This document shows, in pieces, positions 33,473 to 45,052 of a DNA stretch of 64,000 bases. The stretch is from an uncultured Clostridia bacterium (GTDB taxonomy: Bacteria; Bacillota; Clostridia; Oscillospirales; Acutalibacteraceae): contig CANQUS010000003.1 in the NCBI GenBank assembly GCA_947627055.1, positions 1-64,000 of the forward strand, given 5' to 3'. Position 1 is the first letter of the stretch; each line of letters begins with the position of its first letter. A model generated the notes under the pieces. That model was not told the DNA's origin. It did no database searches and worked only from the letters and a program-made list of their open reading frames with translations. The position numbers were made by a program, and so were the translations under genes.

Positions 33473-35748
33473 TTAGCTTCACTCCAAATCGAGATACTTC
33501 CGCCTTTGGAAACCCTCATGCGGATATTGCTTTCAAAGCACGTTAAATATATGTTTTCGCAAATTTCGGAAAATTTGCCATAGCAACTATACGAATTTTC
33601 ATCATTACACGACAGAACGACAGCGGCAGGCTTCAGAAGTCCGTAATTCAGAGGCACTTCCGATAGAACGCAAACCGACGCGTTGAGCCACTCACTCGGA
33701 GCCTTTGCACAATCCGCTCCGTCAGGTATGATGAGTATATCAAAATCTCCGTCAAAGGTTAAATGCGTAAAAATTCCTCCGTCCGTTTCAATACTCGTTA
33801 TATCAAAATTATCAAAATATGCGTGATTCTCCCTTTGGGGATCATATTTTATCACATTTTCGGTATTATTTAAAATTCGGTGAAGCTTCTCACGAGCCTT
33901 GTCCTCGTTATAAATACCCGCATTGCACACAGGAAAGCTTTTGAGGATATATTCGGCATTTTCAGTGTCATAAGCGTCAGTTTCCGCAATTAGCAGATAA
34001 TCAATATCCTTGACAGACGCTGTATCAAAATAATCGTACATATCGTATGCCTTACTGCCGCCGTATGTAACGGCAGCAGTATTTTCGCCTGATTTGACAG
34101 CTATATTTACCCCATCACCGCTTTCGGCTATGTAAATGGACGTACCAAACGAAAAATAAATATTGTATGCGGATATAAGTATAAAAAGAGATACTGCGGA
34201 GGTTATCGCTGTAAAGCGTATCGCAAAGCGACGGTTTTTATGCCGCAGAGTCAATATTAACACCACAGCCATTGCCGCTATCCAAATCTGCACAAACGCA
34301 TAATTCATATGAATAACTGAAAACGGCAGATCGGCAATGAGCTTAACGCAGAACAAAATATATTTTGAGATTATACCGCAGACAAGCATAAGCGGATACG
34401 ACAAAAAAGAAAGCACTCCCGTAAAATGAAACAGCACCCCCACTATTCCTAATGTCAGCATTATACTGACAGGATATGATATAAGCAAATTAGCTAAAAC
34501 TGTATAAAGCGGAAACTGCTTAAAAACGATAATAGTAATGGGCAAAGAAAAAACAGTCGCTGAAATCGTAACGGCTATGACGGAAATGACCGATGAAAGC
34601 AACTTTTGATACACCTTCTCAAACAAGTGCTCTTCCGTTAGAACCGGTCTTATGCGGGTTGGTTTTTTTATTTGCAGTTTCTCAATTATGTATGCCTTTA
34701 TTTTTTCACTGGATATGAAAATACCGAATGTCGCGCCGACCGACATGAGGAATCCAAAGTCAGCGCCGCTGTACGGATTAAAAAGACAGATAATAAGCGT
34801 TGAAAAGCCGAGTGAATTGAGCAGGTCGGGATCTCTAAATAATGTCATTCCTAAGAGAAATACCATTTGCATAATTCCCGCTCGGACAACCGTCGGAGAG
34901 AATCCTGCAACAGCCATAAATACGAAAATAACAAACATAGTTATCCCTGCCGCCGCTCTCTTTCTGCGTAAAATCGCAGTAAGCAATAGCAGAAAAAGCT
35001 GTGCTACTATCGTGACATGAAAGCCAGAAACTGATATAACATGAGAAACTCCGGCCGATGAAAAATTCTCCTTTTCATCTAATGAAAGTCTATGCTTATC
35101 GCCAAGCATAACTCCGGACATTAAATCAGCGCAGTCGTCGGGAAGATAATTCTCGATCACGTCCCTTACCGTCCGTCGAAGTTCTATCGCGTAATAGTAT
35201 ATAGGCTTGCTTTCACTGTGTTTAACGGTAACGCCGTCAAAGTGACGAACCGATCCGCGCAAAATGTACCCTCTCGAAATATCATAATTTTCGAAAATGG
35301 GATCATTATTTTGATACAAAGAAACATTTGCACTTAATTCATCATATACATCAAGGTCATACACATAGCTTGAAGATGCAAGGATTTTTAAGCTCGAAAT
35401 CTCCGAACCGCCTACCGCTGTTACCTCAAGAGGATAATAATATTTTCCTCCGCTTTCATATGGTTCCTCGCAAAGTGTCGCTGTTACGCTCCGTTCAGAA
35501 CCTGCAAGCTTTTCGGCAGGCGCTGTTCTAAATGATACAAACAACGAAAATGACAGCATAGCGACAGATGCCGTTATAGTAATAAACGGAATCGCGATTT
35601 GTTTTCTGATTTTTGGGCTAAAAATCGAAATTATAAAAAGCGCGGCAAGGATGCCTGACATAAAATAGGATATTTCCGCGCCAAAAAACAAAGCGACCGT
35701 CAGAGCAGCAAGATAAGTAAATCCTAAAACCGCAAACGGTCGTTTCAT
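33460..35748 (-). CDS. comEC: ComEC/Rec2 DNA-uptake channel with decayed metallo-beta-lactamase domain
   Basis: This is a 762-residue, multi-pass membrane protein. The N-terminus has three TM helices and a DUF4131/OB domain (about residues 60-175). The Competence domain follows at about 200-480 with the hallmark SSAGVSHVISVSGFHVTIVA and RAGIMQMVF. The C-terminal 220 residues keep the fold outline of the metallo-beta-lactamase domain, but its motifs are lost. ESGDGVN stands where DVGQGD is usual, and AETDAYDTENAEYI stands where H-x-H-x-D-H should be. The nuclease function is therefore probably absent, while the channel part looks intact. GGAGG precedes the ATG. Confidence 0.92.
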   Translation of the reverse strand: MKRPFAVLGFTYLAALTVALFFGAEISYFMSGILAALFIISIFSPKIRKQIAIPFITITASVAMLSFSLFVSFRTAPAEKLAGSERSVTATLCEEPYESGGKYYYPLEVTAVGGSEISSLKILASSSYVYDLDVYDELSANVSLYQNNDPIFENYDISRGYILRGSVRHFDGVTVKHSESKPIYYYAIELRRTVRDVIENYLPDDCADLMSGVMLGDKHRLSLDEKENFSSAGVSHVISVSGFHVTIVAQLFLLLLTAILRRKRAAAGITMFVIFVFMAVAGFSPTVVRAGIMQMVFLLGMTLFRDPDLLNSLGFSTLIICLFNPYSGADFGFLMSVGATFGIFISSEKIKAYIIEKLQIKKPTRIRPVLTEEHLFEKVYQKLLSSVISVIAVTISATVFSLPITIIVFKQFPLYTVLANLLISYPVSIMLTLGIVGVLFHFTGVLSFLSYPLMLVCGIISKYILFCVKLIADLPFSVIHMNYAFVQIWIAAMAVVLILTLRHKNRRFAIRFTAITSAVSLFILISAYNIYFSFGTSIYIAESGDGVNIAVKSGENTAAVTYGGSKAYDMYDYFDTASVKDIDYLLIAETDAYDTENAEYILKSFPVCNAGIYNEDKAREKLHRILNNTENVIKYDPQRENHAYFDNFDITSIETDGGIFTHLTFDGDFDILIIPDGADCAKAPSEWLNASVCVLSEVPLNYGLLKPAAVVLSCNDENSYSCYGKFSEICENIYLTCFESNIRMRVSKGGSISIWSEANWLS

Positions 35749-35801
35749 AAATATCCTCCGAGTAAATTAAGATCTCAGCAATATGACATTTATCATAACT
35801 T

Positions 35802-36272
35802 CTATAGCTTGTATACCATCGGTGTAAAACGGATTCCGTTAACTGTCTTTTCAGAATCCGTATCGACGAACCCTATTTTATGATAGAACGGTTTTCCGTA
35901 TGGAGAGCTGTTCAATGTCAATTCCTTAACAGATGGGGCTTCGTTTCTGATATCCTGAAGCAGCGTCCTAAAAACAGCGGTAGCAACTCCCATACGGTGG
36001 TAGTCTCTATGAGTAAATACTAAACAAATATGAGTGGCTCCGCGCATTACAAAAATACCTGCAAGCTTATTGCCGTCGAACGCGCCCCACATACGGTTTT
36101 CTCCGCTCAGGCAGGCTTTTTTAAAGTCTTCGTTTTCTATGATACTGTGCTTAAATTCCTCTACGCCCTTCAAGCCGTAATCAGGCGCTTCAAATTCAAG
36201 AAATGTATCCCATGCAAGTTCCAAAGCTTTATCCAATTCATTTGGCAAGAGCTTTCTTATTATAAAGTTCAA
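35802..36272 (-). CDS. GNAT-family acetyltransferase
   Basis: This 156-residue single GNAT domain has strand 4 HICLVFTHRDYHRMGVATAVFRTLL, the acetyl-CoA pyrophosphate loop (R/Q-x-x-G-x-A as HRMGVA). The C-terminal LTLNSSPYGKPFYHKIGF segment carries the catalytic-type Tyr. The start is TTG at 36272, with GGGAGATG upstream. The substrate is unknown. It stands between the comEC operon and the HIT gene, without overlap. Confidence 0.85.
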   Translation of the reverse strand: MNFIIRKLLPNELDKALELAWDTFLEFEAPDYGLKGVEEFKHSIIENEDFKKACLSGENRMWGAFDGNKLAGIFVMRGATHICLVFTHRDYHRMGVATAVFRTLLQDIRNEAPSVKELTLNSSPYGKPFYHKIGFVDTDSEKTVNGIRFTPMVYKL

Positions 36273-36324
36273 CGCTTCATCTCCCTAATAGCTTGCGCGT
36301 GAACAATAATGCTTTACGCGATAT

Positions 36325-38402
<2,078 letters not shown>

Positions 38403-38418
38403 AAACAACTACCTCTCA

Positions 38419-38880
38419 TCAAATTCCTTTGCCCAATATAAGTCTCTTTAATTCTGTTACAAGAGAAAGTGATGCTTCCTCTCCTCTTGTAGCGATAAAA
38501 ATAGTATCATCGCCCGCAATAGTTCCGACAACTCCCGACCTGTGAACATTATCAAAGGCGGCGCACACAGCCTGTGCCATTCCGCTGTTTGTTCTTAAAA
38601 CAACAATATTTGCGGAGTAATCAACGCTTGTCACTGAGCTTGTGAATATACTCAGCGTTTCCAACGGAATAGCAAAGCTTTTCTGTGGAGCAGTGGCATA
38701 TTTATAGTTTCCGTCACCAACAGGAATTTTTATCAGCTTTAGCTCTTTAATATCTCTCGAGACGGTAGCCTGAGTTACATTATAGCCCTGATTGCGAAGC
38801 TCGTTCAATAGCTCCTCCTGCGTTTCAATACGTTTATCCTTAATCAATTCGAGTATTTTAGTTTGTCTGCGTGCTTTCAT
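38419..38880 (-). CDS. argR: Arginine repressor ArgR/AhrC
   Basis: This 153-residue regulator has an N-terminal winged helix with the signature YNVTQATVSRDIKELKLIK (about residues 34-52). The C-terminal hexamerisation and arginine-binding domain shows GTIAGDDTIFIATRGEE, with the Asp-Asp pair that contacts arginine. It should act on the ARG boxes upstream of argG in this window. AAAGGA lies 10 nt before ATG 38880. In many Clostridia this gene is linked to recN, as here. Confidence 0.96.
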   Translation of the reverse strand: MKARRQTKILELIKDKRIETQEELLNELRNQGYNVTQATVSRDIKELKLIKIPVGDGNYKYATAPQKSFAIPLETLSIFTSSVTSVDYSANIVVLRTNSGMAQAVCAAFDNVHRSGVVGTIAGDDTIFIATRGEEASLSLVTELKRLILGKGI

Positions 38881-38990
38881 CAACTATCATTCCTTTGCGT
38901 TAATCCGAGCGTGCTGTGAAACCGTATAGAACTCCTAAGGTTTATAATATGTGGATCCTTATGTTATTAAAGATCAAAAATATAATCCTT

Positions 38991-39863
38991 TTAAAGACCT
39001 CTTTCTGTAAATTTATCTTTAAGAACCCTGTAAAAGGTCTTATCCTTGAGGACTATAAGCTCAGTATATACCTCCGCTGTTGTGATGATAACCGAATCAC
39101 TTCTGCATAACGGTATTGAAATTTCACCATCTATCGTAAGGAGCATCTCTGTACCATCAACATATGTAGGATTTACTACTATTTCCGATGAAGGGTTAAA
39201 TAGAACGGGCTTCGAGAAAAGGGAGTGTGAGCATATAGGCGTCATCAATATACAAAACATTGACGGCTCTATCACAGGACCTCCCGCTGACAGAGCATAT
39301 GCGCTCGAGCCTGTCGGTGTAGATATAATAAGTCCGTCTGCGCGATAGTGACATATATAGCTGTTGTGCAGCGATACGTCAAGCTCTATCAGCTTTGTTT
39401 GAGAGCCTCGCGAGATCACCGCATCATTTAGCGAAAAATATGTCCTTTCACCTCCGCAGGCGCTTTTGAGAGTGATTTTCAGCATTTGACGCTTTTCGGT
39501 CGTATAATCTCCCGTAAGAAGGCGTTCAAGCATCGTCAACTCATTTGGCTCAAGCTCCGCGACAAATCCAAGCCTGCCCATATTTATTCCGAGCAGCGGC
39601 TTGCGGGCGATCGCAGCGTGCTTTGCGGCATGGATAATAGTGCCATCTCCGCCTATAGTGACCACAGCATCACACGCCTCAACGAGTAATTGATGCGAAT
39701 CATGAAAGGATATATCGTCGTCGTTATAATTTTCTTTCATATTGGACGTCATAGATATTTTACAGCCCGACGCCCTCAAAATCGTGATTGCTTTGAGAGA
39801 TGCTTCGTATGCGCCGTTTTTTGTAAGGTTAGGTATCAGGGCAATTTTTTCGAGTGATTTCAT
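38991..39863 (-). CDS. nadK: NAD kinase
   Basis: This 290-residue enzyme phosphorylates NAD to NADP. The diagnostic VTIGGDGTIIHAAKH (GGDGT, about residues 73-77), GINMGRLGFVAEL, ISRGSQTKLIELDVS and the TPTGSSAYALSAGGPV motif are present. It is followed by argR across about 110 bp without an evident promoter. On its other side is a 57-residue small gene. Confidence 0.96.
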   Translation of the reverse strand: MKSLEKIALIPNLTKNGAYEASLKAITILRASGCKISMTSNMKENYNDDDISFHDSHQLLVEACDAVVTIGGDGTIIHAAKHAAIARKPLLGINMGRLGFVAELEPNELTMLERLLTGDYTTEKRQMLKITLKSACGGERTYFSLNDAVISRGSQTKLIELDVSLHNSYICHYRADGLIISTPTGSSAYALSAGGPVIEPSMFCILMTPICSHSLFSKPVLFNPSSEIVVNPTYVDGTEMLLTIDGEISIPLCRSDSVIITTAEVYTELIVLKDKTFYRVLKDKFTERGL

Positions 39864-39928
39864 ACATAAACAGCCCCCTATTAAATTCTAAATCAAATTT
39901 TTGCTACCTGAAATATCATATATACTTT

Positions 39929-40102
39929 TTACGTTCTTGGCAAGACATTATCCCAATCGGTAATACCGTCAACATTTGTAAGCCAATTCAACGCATAATG
40001 CCAGATCTTTGATACATCAGCTTGACAACTGTACAATGTTATATTTGTTTCATGTATATCATTCGATTTGAAATTATCATTTTTCTTTTTAAATAATGAC
40101 AT
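39929..40102 (-). CDS. 57-residue protein of unknown function between tlyA and nadK
   Basis: ATG at 40102-40100 follows CAGGAG with 8-9 nt spacing and opens a 57-codon frame ending at TAA 39931-39929. The product starts MSLFKKKNDN and has an aromatic-rich C-terminal half (SKIWHYALNWLTNVDGITDW) and a single Cys. It shows no TM helix. It fills what would otherwise be a 275-bp gap in the conserved dxs-tlyA-nadK series. I do not recognise a family. The ribosome site and the operon position support it being a real gene. Confidence 0.6.
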   Translation of the reverse strand: MSLFKKKNDNFKSNDIHETNITLYSCQADVSKIWHYALNWLTNVDGITDWDNVLPRT

Positions 40103-40138
40103 ATGTTTTTCTCCTGTCGTAGTTGATTTATTAAATAT

Positions 40139-40945
40139 TTATTTATCAAGCTCCGCATGTGAACGTTTTGCAAGAGCCTCGATGTCTATTCCCTCAGCGG
40201 CAGTCGGGGCAGCCGACTTTCTGATATGGATAAGGTACTCGATATTGCCCTCTGGGCCCTTTATAGGAGAATAATCAAGAGCAAGAACGTCAAAGCCGTT
40301 TTCTAAGCAGAAATTGTAAATCTTCTCTATAACCTCTATGTGAATCGAAATATCCCTGACTACACCCTTCTTACCGACCTTGTCCCTGCCCGCTTCAAAC
40401 TGCGGCTTTATAAGACATACTGCCTCCGCATTATCCGCAAGCAGTTTCCTTACAGGCGGCAGAACAAGGCTAAGCGAAATAAACGCGACGTCAACACTGA
40501 AAAATTCGATCTCATCAGAGATCTGCTCTCTCGTAATATACCTTACATTTGTGCGCTCAAGGTTCACGACCCGCTCATCGTTTCTCAATTTCCAATCAAG
40601 CTGACCGTAGCCGACGTCGACAGCGTAAACCTTTTTCGCCCCGTTTTGGAGCATACAATCGGTAAATCCGCCGGTCGAAGCCCCGACGTCCATTGTGATC
40701 ATTCCGTTAAGATCAAGGTCAAAGGAATTTACAGCCTTTTCAAGCTTTAAACCTCCCCTGCTGACATATTTCAGTTTATTTCCTCTGAGCTCAATTTTTA
40801 CATTTTCGCCATATGTAGTTCCCGGCTTGTCCGCCTTCTGATTATCGGCGTATATTTGTCCCGCCATAATAAGCGCCTTTGCCTTTTCACGACTCTCGGC
40901 TATACCATATTCAACAACAAGCTGGTCTAGTCTTTTCTTTGCCAC
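40139..40945 (-). CDS. tlyA: TlyA-family 2'-O-methyltransferase
   Basis: This 268-residue protein has an N-terminal S4 RNA-binding domain (about residues 1-60, KKRLDQLVVEYGIAESREKAKALIMAGQIY). It is followed by an FtsJ/RrmJ-like Rossmann domain with VSRGGLKLEKAV, DVGASTGGFTDCML (SAM site), VDVAFISL and CLIKPQFE. TlyA methylates 16S/23S rRNA in other bacteria. The start is GTG at 40945, 12 bp from the dxs stop, with CGGTGA as ribosome site. It is B. subtilis YqxC-like. Confidence 0.92.
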   Translation of the reverse strand: MAKKRLDQLVVEYGIAESREKAKALIMAGQIYADNQKADKPGTTYGENVKIELRGNKLKYVSRGGLKLEKAVNSFDLDLNGMITMDVGASTGGFTDCMLQNGAKKVYAVDVGYGQLDWKLRNDERVVNLERTNVRYITREQISDEIEFFSVDVAFISLSLVLPPVRKLLADNAEAVCLIKPQFEAGRDKVGKKGVVRDISIHIEVIEKIYNFCLENGFDVLALDYSPIKGPEGNIEYLIHIRKSAAPTAAEGIDIEALAKRSHAELDK

Positions 40946-40957
40946 AAAAATTCACCG

Positions 40958-42826
40958 TCACATCTTCAACTTTTTTAATATGGTCTCCTCCATACCTTCG
41001 CTGTCGAGCTTATACCTCTTGAGTGCAGAAGCGACCGAAGATTGTTCAACATATTCGTCATCTATCGCCGTAAGATAAAACTTACCTTTATATCCTCTTG
41101 CATACATCAAATAGCAGAGATGCTCACCTATTCCTCCGCAGGCTATGCCCTCCTCAAAAAAGAAACAGCCTTTATATCGCATTGCGCCGTAAACGGCACC
41201 CTCGTCAATAGGCTTCACCGTATTGAGTTTTAAAATACAGGAGCTTATTCCTCTTTTTTTAAGGCTTTCCATACATTCACAGGCATATGAAAAAAGCCTG
41301 CCGTATGTTACTATAAGTATATCACTTTTTTCATCTCCAAAAAAGGTGTACGGTCTGTTTTTTGTCTTAAAATCTTCATGACGGAATAACTCTCCGCCCC
41401 TCGGGTATCTCACGGCAACAATATTTTTTTCGCTAAATACGGCATTTTTGAGCATAATATAAAGCTCATCGAAATAAGAAGGACACATGATAGTCACATT
41501 CGGTATTCCGTTAAGAAACGAAACATCAAAAAGTCCCTGATGTGTTTTTCCGTCCTCGCCGACAATTCCCGCTCTGTCTATCGCTAAAATAATATGAAGT
41601 TTTTGAATTGAAGCGTCATGTATTATTTGGTCATAGCTTCTCTGCAAAAAGGTTGAATATACAGCGAATACGGGAATCATGCCGCCGGCGGCAAGCCCTC
41701 CCGCAAAGGTCACAGCGTGTTCCTCCGCTATACCGACATCAAAAAACCTGCTCCTGTACTTCTGCGCAAAGTTAGAAAGTCCCGTACCGAGCTGCATTGC
41801 CGCCGTTATAGCGCAGATACGCTCGTTTTTTTCAGCTAACTCGCACAGAATCTCTCCGAAAACCTCGGAATACGACCTTGAGCCGCTCTTGGTAAGTCCC
41901 GTGTCAATATCAAACGGAGCCGTACCGTGAAAGCCTTTAGGATTTTTTTCTGCGTATTCATATCCCTTTCCTTTTGTAGTCACAACATGAATCAGAACGG
42001 GGCCCTTTCTCCTCTTAGCGGCGTTAAAGGCGTCTGTTAGCTCGCCTATATTATGACCGTCGAACGGGCCGTAATAATAAAAACCCATATCCTCAAATAT
42101 ATTGTGCCTGTTGATGAATACCTTTCTCTTTATAAAATCCTTTACACCCTTCACTAAGCGATATGACGGCTTTCCAATCAGAGGGATTCTTATGAGGAAT
42201 TTCTCTATGCGTGACTTTGCGTTTAAATATGACGGCTTTACCCTAATACTTGTGAGATAACGTGCCATAGAACCTACATTTTTGGAAATCGACATTTTAT
42301 TGTCATTGAGAATAACGATAAAATTTCTCTTAGTTCTGCCTGCATTGTTAAGTCCCTCATATGCCAGACCGCCCGACAGCGCGCCGTCACCGATAACTGC
42401 AACGACATAGCTGTCGTCCTTATTTAAAATATTGGCATTTAACAGTCCGAATGCCGCAGAAATAGAGGTACTGCTGTGTCCGGCTCCAAAGGCGTCATTT
42501 GGGTTTTCATTGGGTGACGGGAAACCTGAGATCCCGCCCTCCTTGCGTATAGTCTTGATCTGCCCATATCTGCCGGTTAGAATCTTATGAGCGTAGCATT
42601 GATGTCCGACATCAAAAACGATTTTATCTCTCGGAGAATCAAATACTCGGTGCAAAGCAACGGTCATCTCAACAACTCCGAGGTTAGGTGAAAGATGTCC
42701 GCCATTTTTTGAAACAACGGAAATTATCTCCTGTCTTATCTCGTTTGAAAGTTCCTCAAGCTCCTCGGTAGACAGGCTTTTTATATCTTCGGGAGAATTT
42801 ATATTTTCAATCAGCTTTTTATCCAT
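40958..42826 (-). CDS. dxs: 1-deoxy-D-xylulose-5-phosphate synthase
   Basis: This 622-residue thiamine-diphosphate enzyme is the first of the MEP isoprenoid pathway. Visible are FDVGHQCYAHKILTGR, the ThDP motif GDGALSGGLAYEGLNNAG...ILNDN, GIAEEHAVTFAGGLA and DRAGIVGEDGKTHQG. The frame is open back to 42955, but GGAGAAATAAG places the start at ATG 42826, giving MDKKLIENINSPEDIK. A promoter is at 42864-42892. ispA and xseAB, often upstream, are absent here. Confidence 0.96.
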   Translation of the reverse strand: MDKKLIENINSPEDIKSLSTEELEELSNEIRQEIISVVSKNGGHLSPNLGVVEMTVALHRVFDSPRDKIVFDVGHQCYAHKILTGRYGQIKTIRKEGGISGFPSPNENPNDAFGAGHSSTSISAAFGLLNANILNKDDSYVVAVIGDGALSGGLAYEGLNNAGRTKRNFIVILNDNKMSISKNVGSMARYLTSIRVKPSYLNAKSRIEKFLIRIPLIGKPSYRLVKGVKDFIKRKVFINRHNIFEDMGFYYYGPFDGHNIGELTDAFNAAKRRKGPVLIHVVTTKGKGYEYAEKNPKGFHGTAPFDIDTGLTKSGSRSYSEVFGEILCELAEKNERICAITAAMQLGTGLSNFAQKYRSRFFDVGIAEEHAVTFAGGLAAGGMIPVFAVYSTFLQRSYDQIIHDASIQKLHIILAIDRAGIVGEDGKTHQGLFDVSFLNGIPNVTIMCPSYFDELYIMLKNAVFSEKNIVAVRYPRGGELFRHEDFKTKNRPYTFFGDEKSDILIVTYGRLFSYACECMESLKKRGISSCILKLNTVKPIDEGAVYGAMRYKGCFFFEEGIACGGIGEHLCYLMYARGYKGKFYLTAIDDEYVEQSSVASALKRYKLDSEGMEETILKKLKM

Positions 42827-42863
42827 CTTATTTCTCCGAATTTTACTATTTTGTATCCGTTTT

Positions 42864-42892
42864 ATTTTATCATAAAATGCAAAAATATACAA
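42864..42892 (-). promoter_or_regulatory. Probable dxs promoter
   Basis: On the minus strand TTGTAT (42887-42892), 17 nt, TAAAAT (42864-42869). It is the best match in the 370-bp intergenic region 42827-43196. That region also holds the rnhA promoter and an inverted repeat AATATTCAG/CTGAATATT (42957-42965, 42980-42988), and otherwise nothing recognisable. Confidence 0.5.
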
Positions 42893-43142
42893 GAAAGGAT
42901 AAGCAGAATTTGTTATAACCAGAGAAAAAGGCATACGCACAATTAAATAAAACATTAATATTCAGTAATATAAAAAATTCTGAATATTTATATCATGTCA
43001 GCTCGGTTCTCGTAACACGGCTATATCATCATATTATTTGTGATATTCAATTACATCGTATTAGAGCGTTTAATAACAATTTTATTATAACTCATTAAAA
43101 GCGAAAATTTTATTTTTCTTTAGAAATATAATTTGCTGCATC

Positions 43143-43171
43143 TTGCTATTATCTGAAGGTTCATGTATAAT
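43143..43171 (+). promoter_or_regulatory. rnhA promoter
   Basis: TTGCTA (43143-43148), a 17-nt spacer and TATAAT (43166-43171), then GAAAGGA and the TTG start at 43197. Confidence 0.65.
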
Positions 43172-43196
43172 CCTTTGAGAAAGGATTTGATTTTAA

Positions 43197-43637
43197 TTGA
43201 AGCATATTGAAATTTTTACTGACGGAGCATGCAGTGGAAATCCCGGTCCCGGCGGATTCGGGGCTATACTGAGATATAACGAGCATATTAAGGAAATATC
43301 AGGCGGAGAACCTGACACAACAAACAACCGAATGGAGCTCCGTGGAATCATAGAAGCACTCAAGGCACTCAAGGAGCCGTGCGCGGTAACGATCACAAGC
43401 GATTCTAAGTATGTATGCGATGCAATAACAAAGGGTTGGGCAAAATCTTGGCAAGCACATGGATGGATAAAAAGCGATAAGAAAAAAGCTCTTAATTCCG
43501 ACCTCTGGGAGGAGCTGCTTTCTCTGCTTGAAAAGCACTCGGTAAAAATCGTATGGGTAAAGGGTCATGCCGGTCACCCGGAGAATGAACGCTGTGATGA
43601 GCTTGCCGTCGCCGCTGCCGCGAAATACAAAAAATAA
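43197..43637 (+). CDS. rnhA: Ribonuclease HI
   Basis: This 146-residue enzyme cuts the RNA strand of RNA-DNA hybrids. The catalytic residues are all present: Asp in [17 protein letters not shown] (about residue 8), Glu in [12 protein letters not shown], Asp in [11 protein letters not shown], and the terminal [15 protein letters not shown] with His and Asp. The basic handle ([16 protein letters not shown]) is of the E. coli type. Translation starts at TTG 43197. It is monocistronic and divergent from dxs. Confidence 0.96.
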   Translation: MKHIEIFTDGACSGNPGPGGFGAILRYNEHIKEISGGEPDTTNNRMELRGIIEALKALKEPCAVTITSDSKYVCDAITKGWAKSWQAHGWIKSDKKKALNSDLWEELLSLLEKHSVKIVWVKGHAGHPENERCDELAVAAAAKYKK

Positions 43638-43741
43638 TGCTAATCGCCATAAATATATAATTGTTTTTAACAATAACAACTGTATATTTTGCATTTGTCA
43701 CGCATTTCTTAGTAAAATAATTGGTTTTATATGACTAACTA

Positions 43742-43770
43742 TTGAAATTCTGACGTAAATAGTGTATAAT
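43742..43770 (+). promoter_or_regulatory. iscS-iscU promoter
   Basis: TTGAAA (43742-43747), a 17-nt spacer and TATAAT (43765-43770), followed by a small hairpin CAGTA/TACTG (43778-43795) in the leader. Confidence 0.75.
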
Positions 43771-43841
43771 TTCCATGCAGTAGGAAAAATTACTGTATAA
43801 AATAACTGTATTAACTTATATTAGAATGAGGGTGAGCCTAA

Positions 43842-45029
43842 ATGATAAATAAAGTATATGCTGACAACGCTGCCACAACAAGTCTTTCCAAAGAAGCACT
43901 TGATGCAATGATGCCATATCTGACGGAATATTACGGTAATCCGTCCAGCTTATATTCTCTCGGAGTAAAGTCACGTCAGGCTGTCGAAAATTCAAGAGAA
44001 ATTGTAGCAAAATGCATCAATGCCGAGCCAAAGGAAATATTCTTCCTTTCGGGCGGAAGCGAGGCAGACAACTGGGCAATCAAAAGTGCAGCGCAGCTCT
44101 GCGCAAAGAAAGGCAAAAAACATATTATCACATCAAAGTTCGAACACCATGCTGTCCTCCATACGCTTGACGCTCTGAAAAAGCAAGGCTTCGAGGTGAC
44201 ATATCTTGACGTTCATGAGGACGGCATAGTAAGACCTGAAGAACTTGAAAAGGCTATTCGTGAGGATACTGCTCTTGTAACAATCATGTTTGCCAATAAT
44301 GAAATAGGAACTATACAACCCGTTAAGGAGATCGGTGAAATATGCAAAAAGCGCGGCATCCTTTTCCACACCGATGCAGTTCAGGCTGTAGGGACTATCC
44401 CTGTCGATGCAAAGGAAATAGGCTGCGATTTGCTTTCAATGTCGGCACATAAATTCCACGGTCCTAAGGGGGTAGGCGCTCTCTTTATCAGAAAGGGCTT
44501 GAGGTTTGACAACTTCATAGACGGCGGTGCTCAGGAAAGCAATCGACGAGCAGGAACTGAAAATGTTGCAGGCATAGTAGGCATGAGCGTTGCTTTAAAG
44601 CATTCCTGCGAGATCATGTCAGAAAGAAATTCGCGTCTTGAGAAGATGCGCGACAGACTTATTGACGGACTTCTGAAAATCGACCGTTCAAGAATAAACG
44701 GCGACAGGGTAAGAAGACTTCCCGGAAACGTAAATATGTGCTTTCACGGCATAGAGGGGGAATCACTCCTTCTCTCACTTGATCTTAAAGGTATCTCGGC
44801 ATCGTCAGGCTCAGCCTGCACCTCAGGTTCTCTTGATCCGAGCCATGTTCTCCTCGCTATCGGTCTTCCACATGAAGTTGCCCACGGATCATTAAGACTC
44901 AGCTTTAGTGACAATAATACCGAGGAGGATATTGATTATATTTTAGAGGTAATACCTCAGATCGTCTCAACGCTGCGCGCTATGTCGCCTCTTTGGGAAA
45001 AAATTATTAAAAATGAAAAAAATATATAA
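43842..45029 (+). CDS. iscS: Cysteine desulfurase
   Basis: This 395-residue, fold-I PLP enzyme provides sulfur for Fe-S clusters. [15 protein letters not shown] is at the N-terminus. The PLP lysine is in [16 protein letters not shown] (about residue 205), and the long, mobile catalytic-Cys loop is [21 protein letters not shown], typical of group I (IscS/NifS) enzymes. The iscU scaffold gene follows after 23 bp. No iscR regulator gene precedes it. Confidence 0.96.
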   Translation: MINKVYADNAATTSLSKEALDAMMPYLTEYYGNPSSLYSLGVKSRQAVENSREIVAKCINAEPKEIFFLSGGSEADNWAIKSAAQLCAKKGKKHIITSKFEHHAVLHTLDALKKQGFEVTYLDVHEDGIVRPEELEKAIREDTALVTIMFANNEIGTIQPVKEIGEICKKRGILFHTDAVQAVGTIPVDAKEIGCDLLSMSAHKFHGPKGVGALFIRKGLRFDNFIDGGAQESNRRAGTENVAGIVGMSVALKHSCEIMSERNSRLEKMRDRLIDGLLKIDRSRINGDRVRRLPGNVNMCFHGIEGESLLLSLDLKGISASSGSACTSGSLDPSHVLLAIGLPHEVAHGSLRLSFSDNNTEEDIDYILEVIPQIVSTLRAMSPLWEKIIKNEKNI

Positions 45030-45052
45030 ACTTTTGAAAGGCGGTAAAACAA

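Noticed and set aside
33982-34140. Metal-binding motif of the ComEC beta-lactamase domain
   Set aside because: Searched for H-x-H-x-D-H in the C-terminal part and found none; treated as a degenerate domain, not a separate hydrolase.
38884-38990. ARG box in front of argR
   Set aside because: No TGAATWWWWATTCA-like match; autoregulation cannot be supported here.
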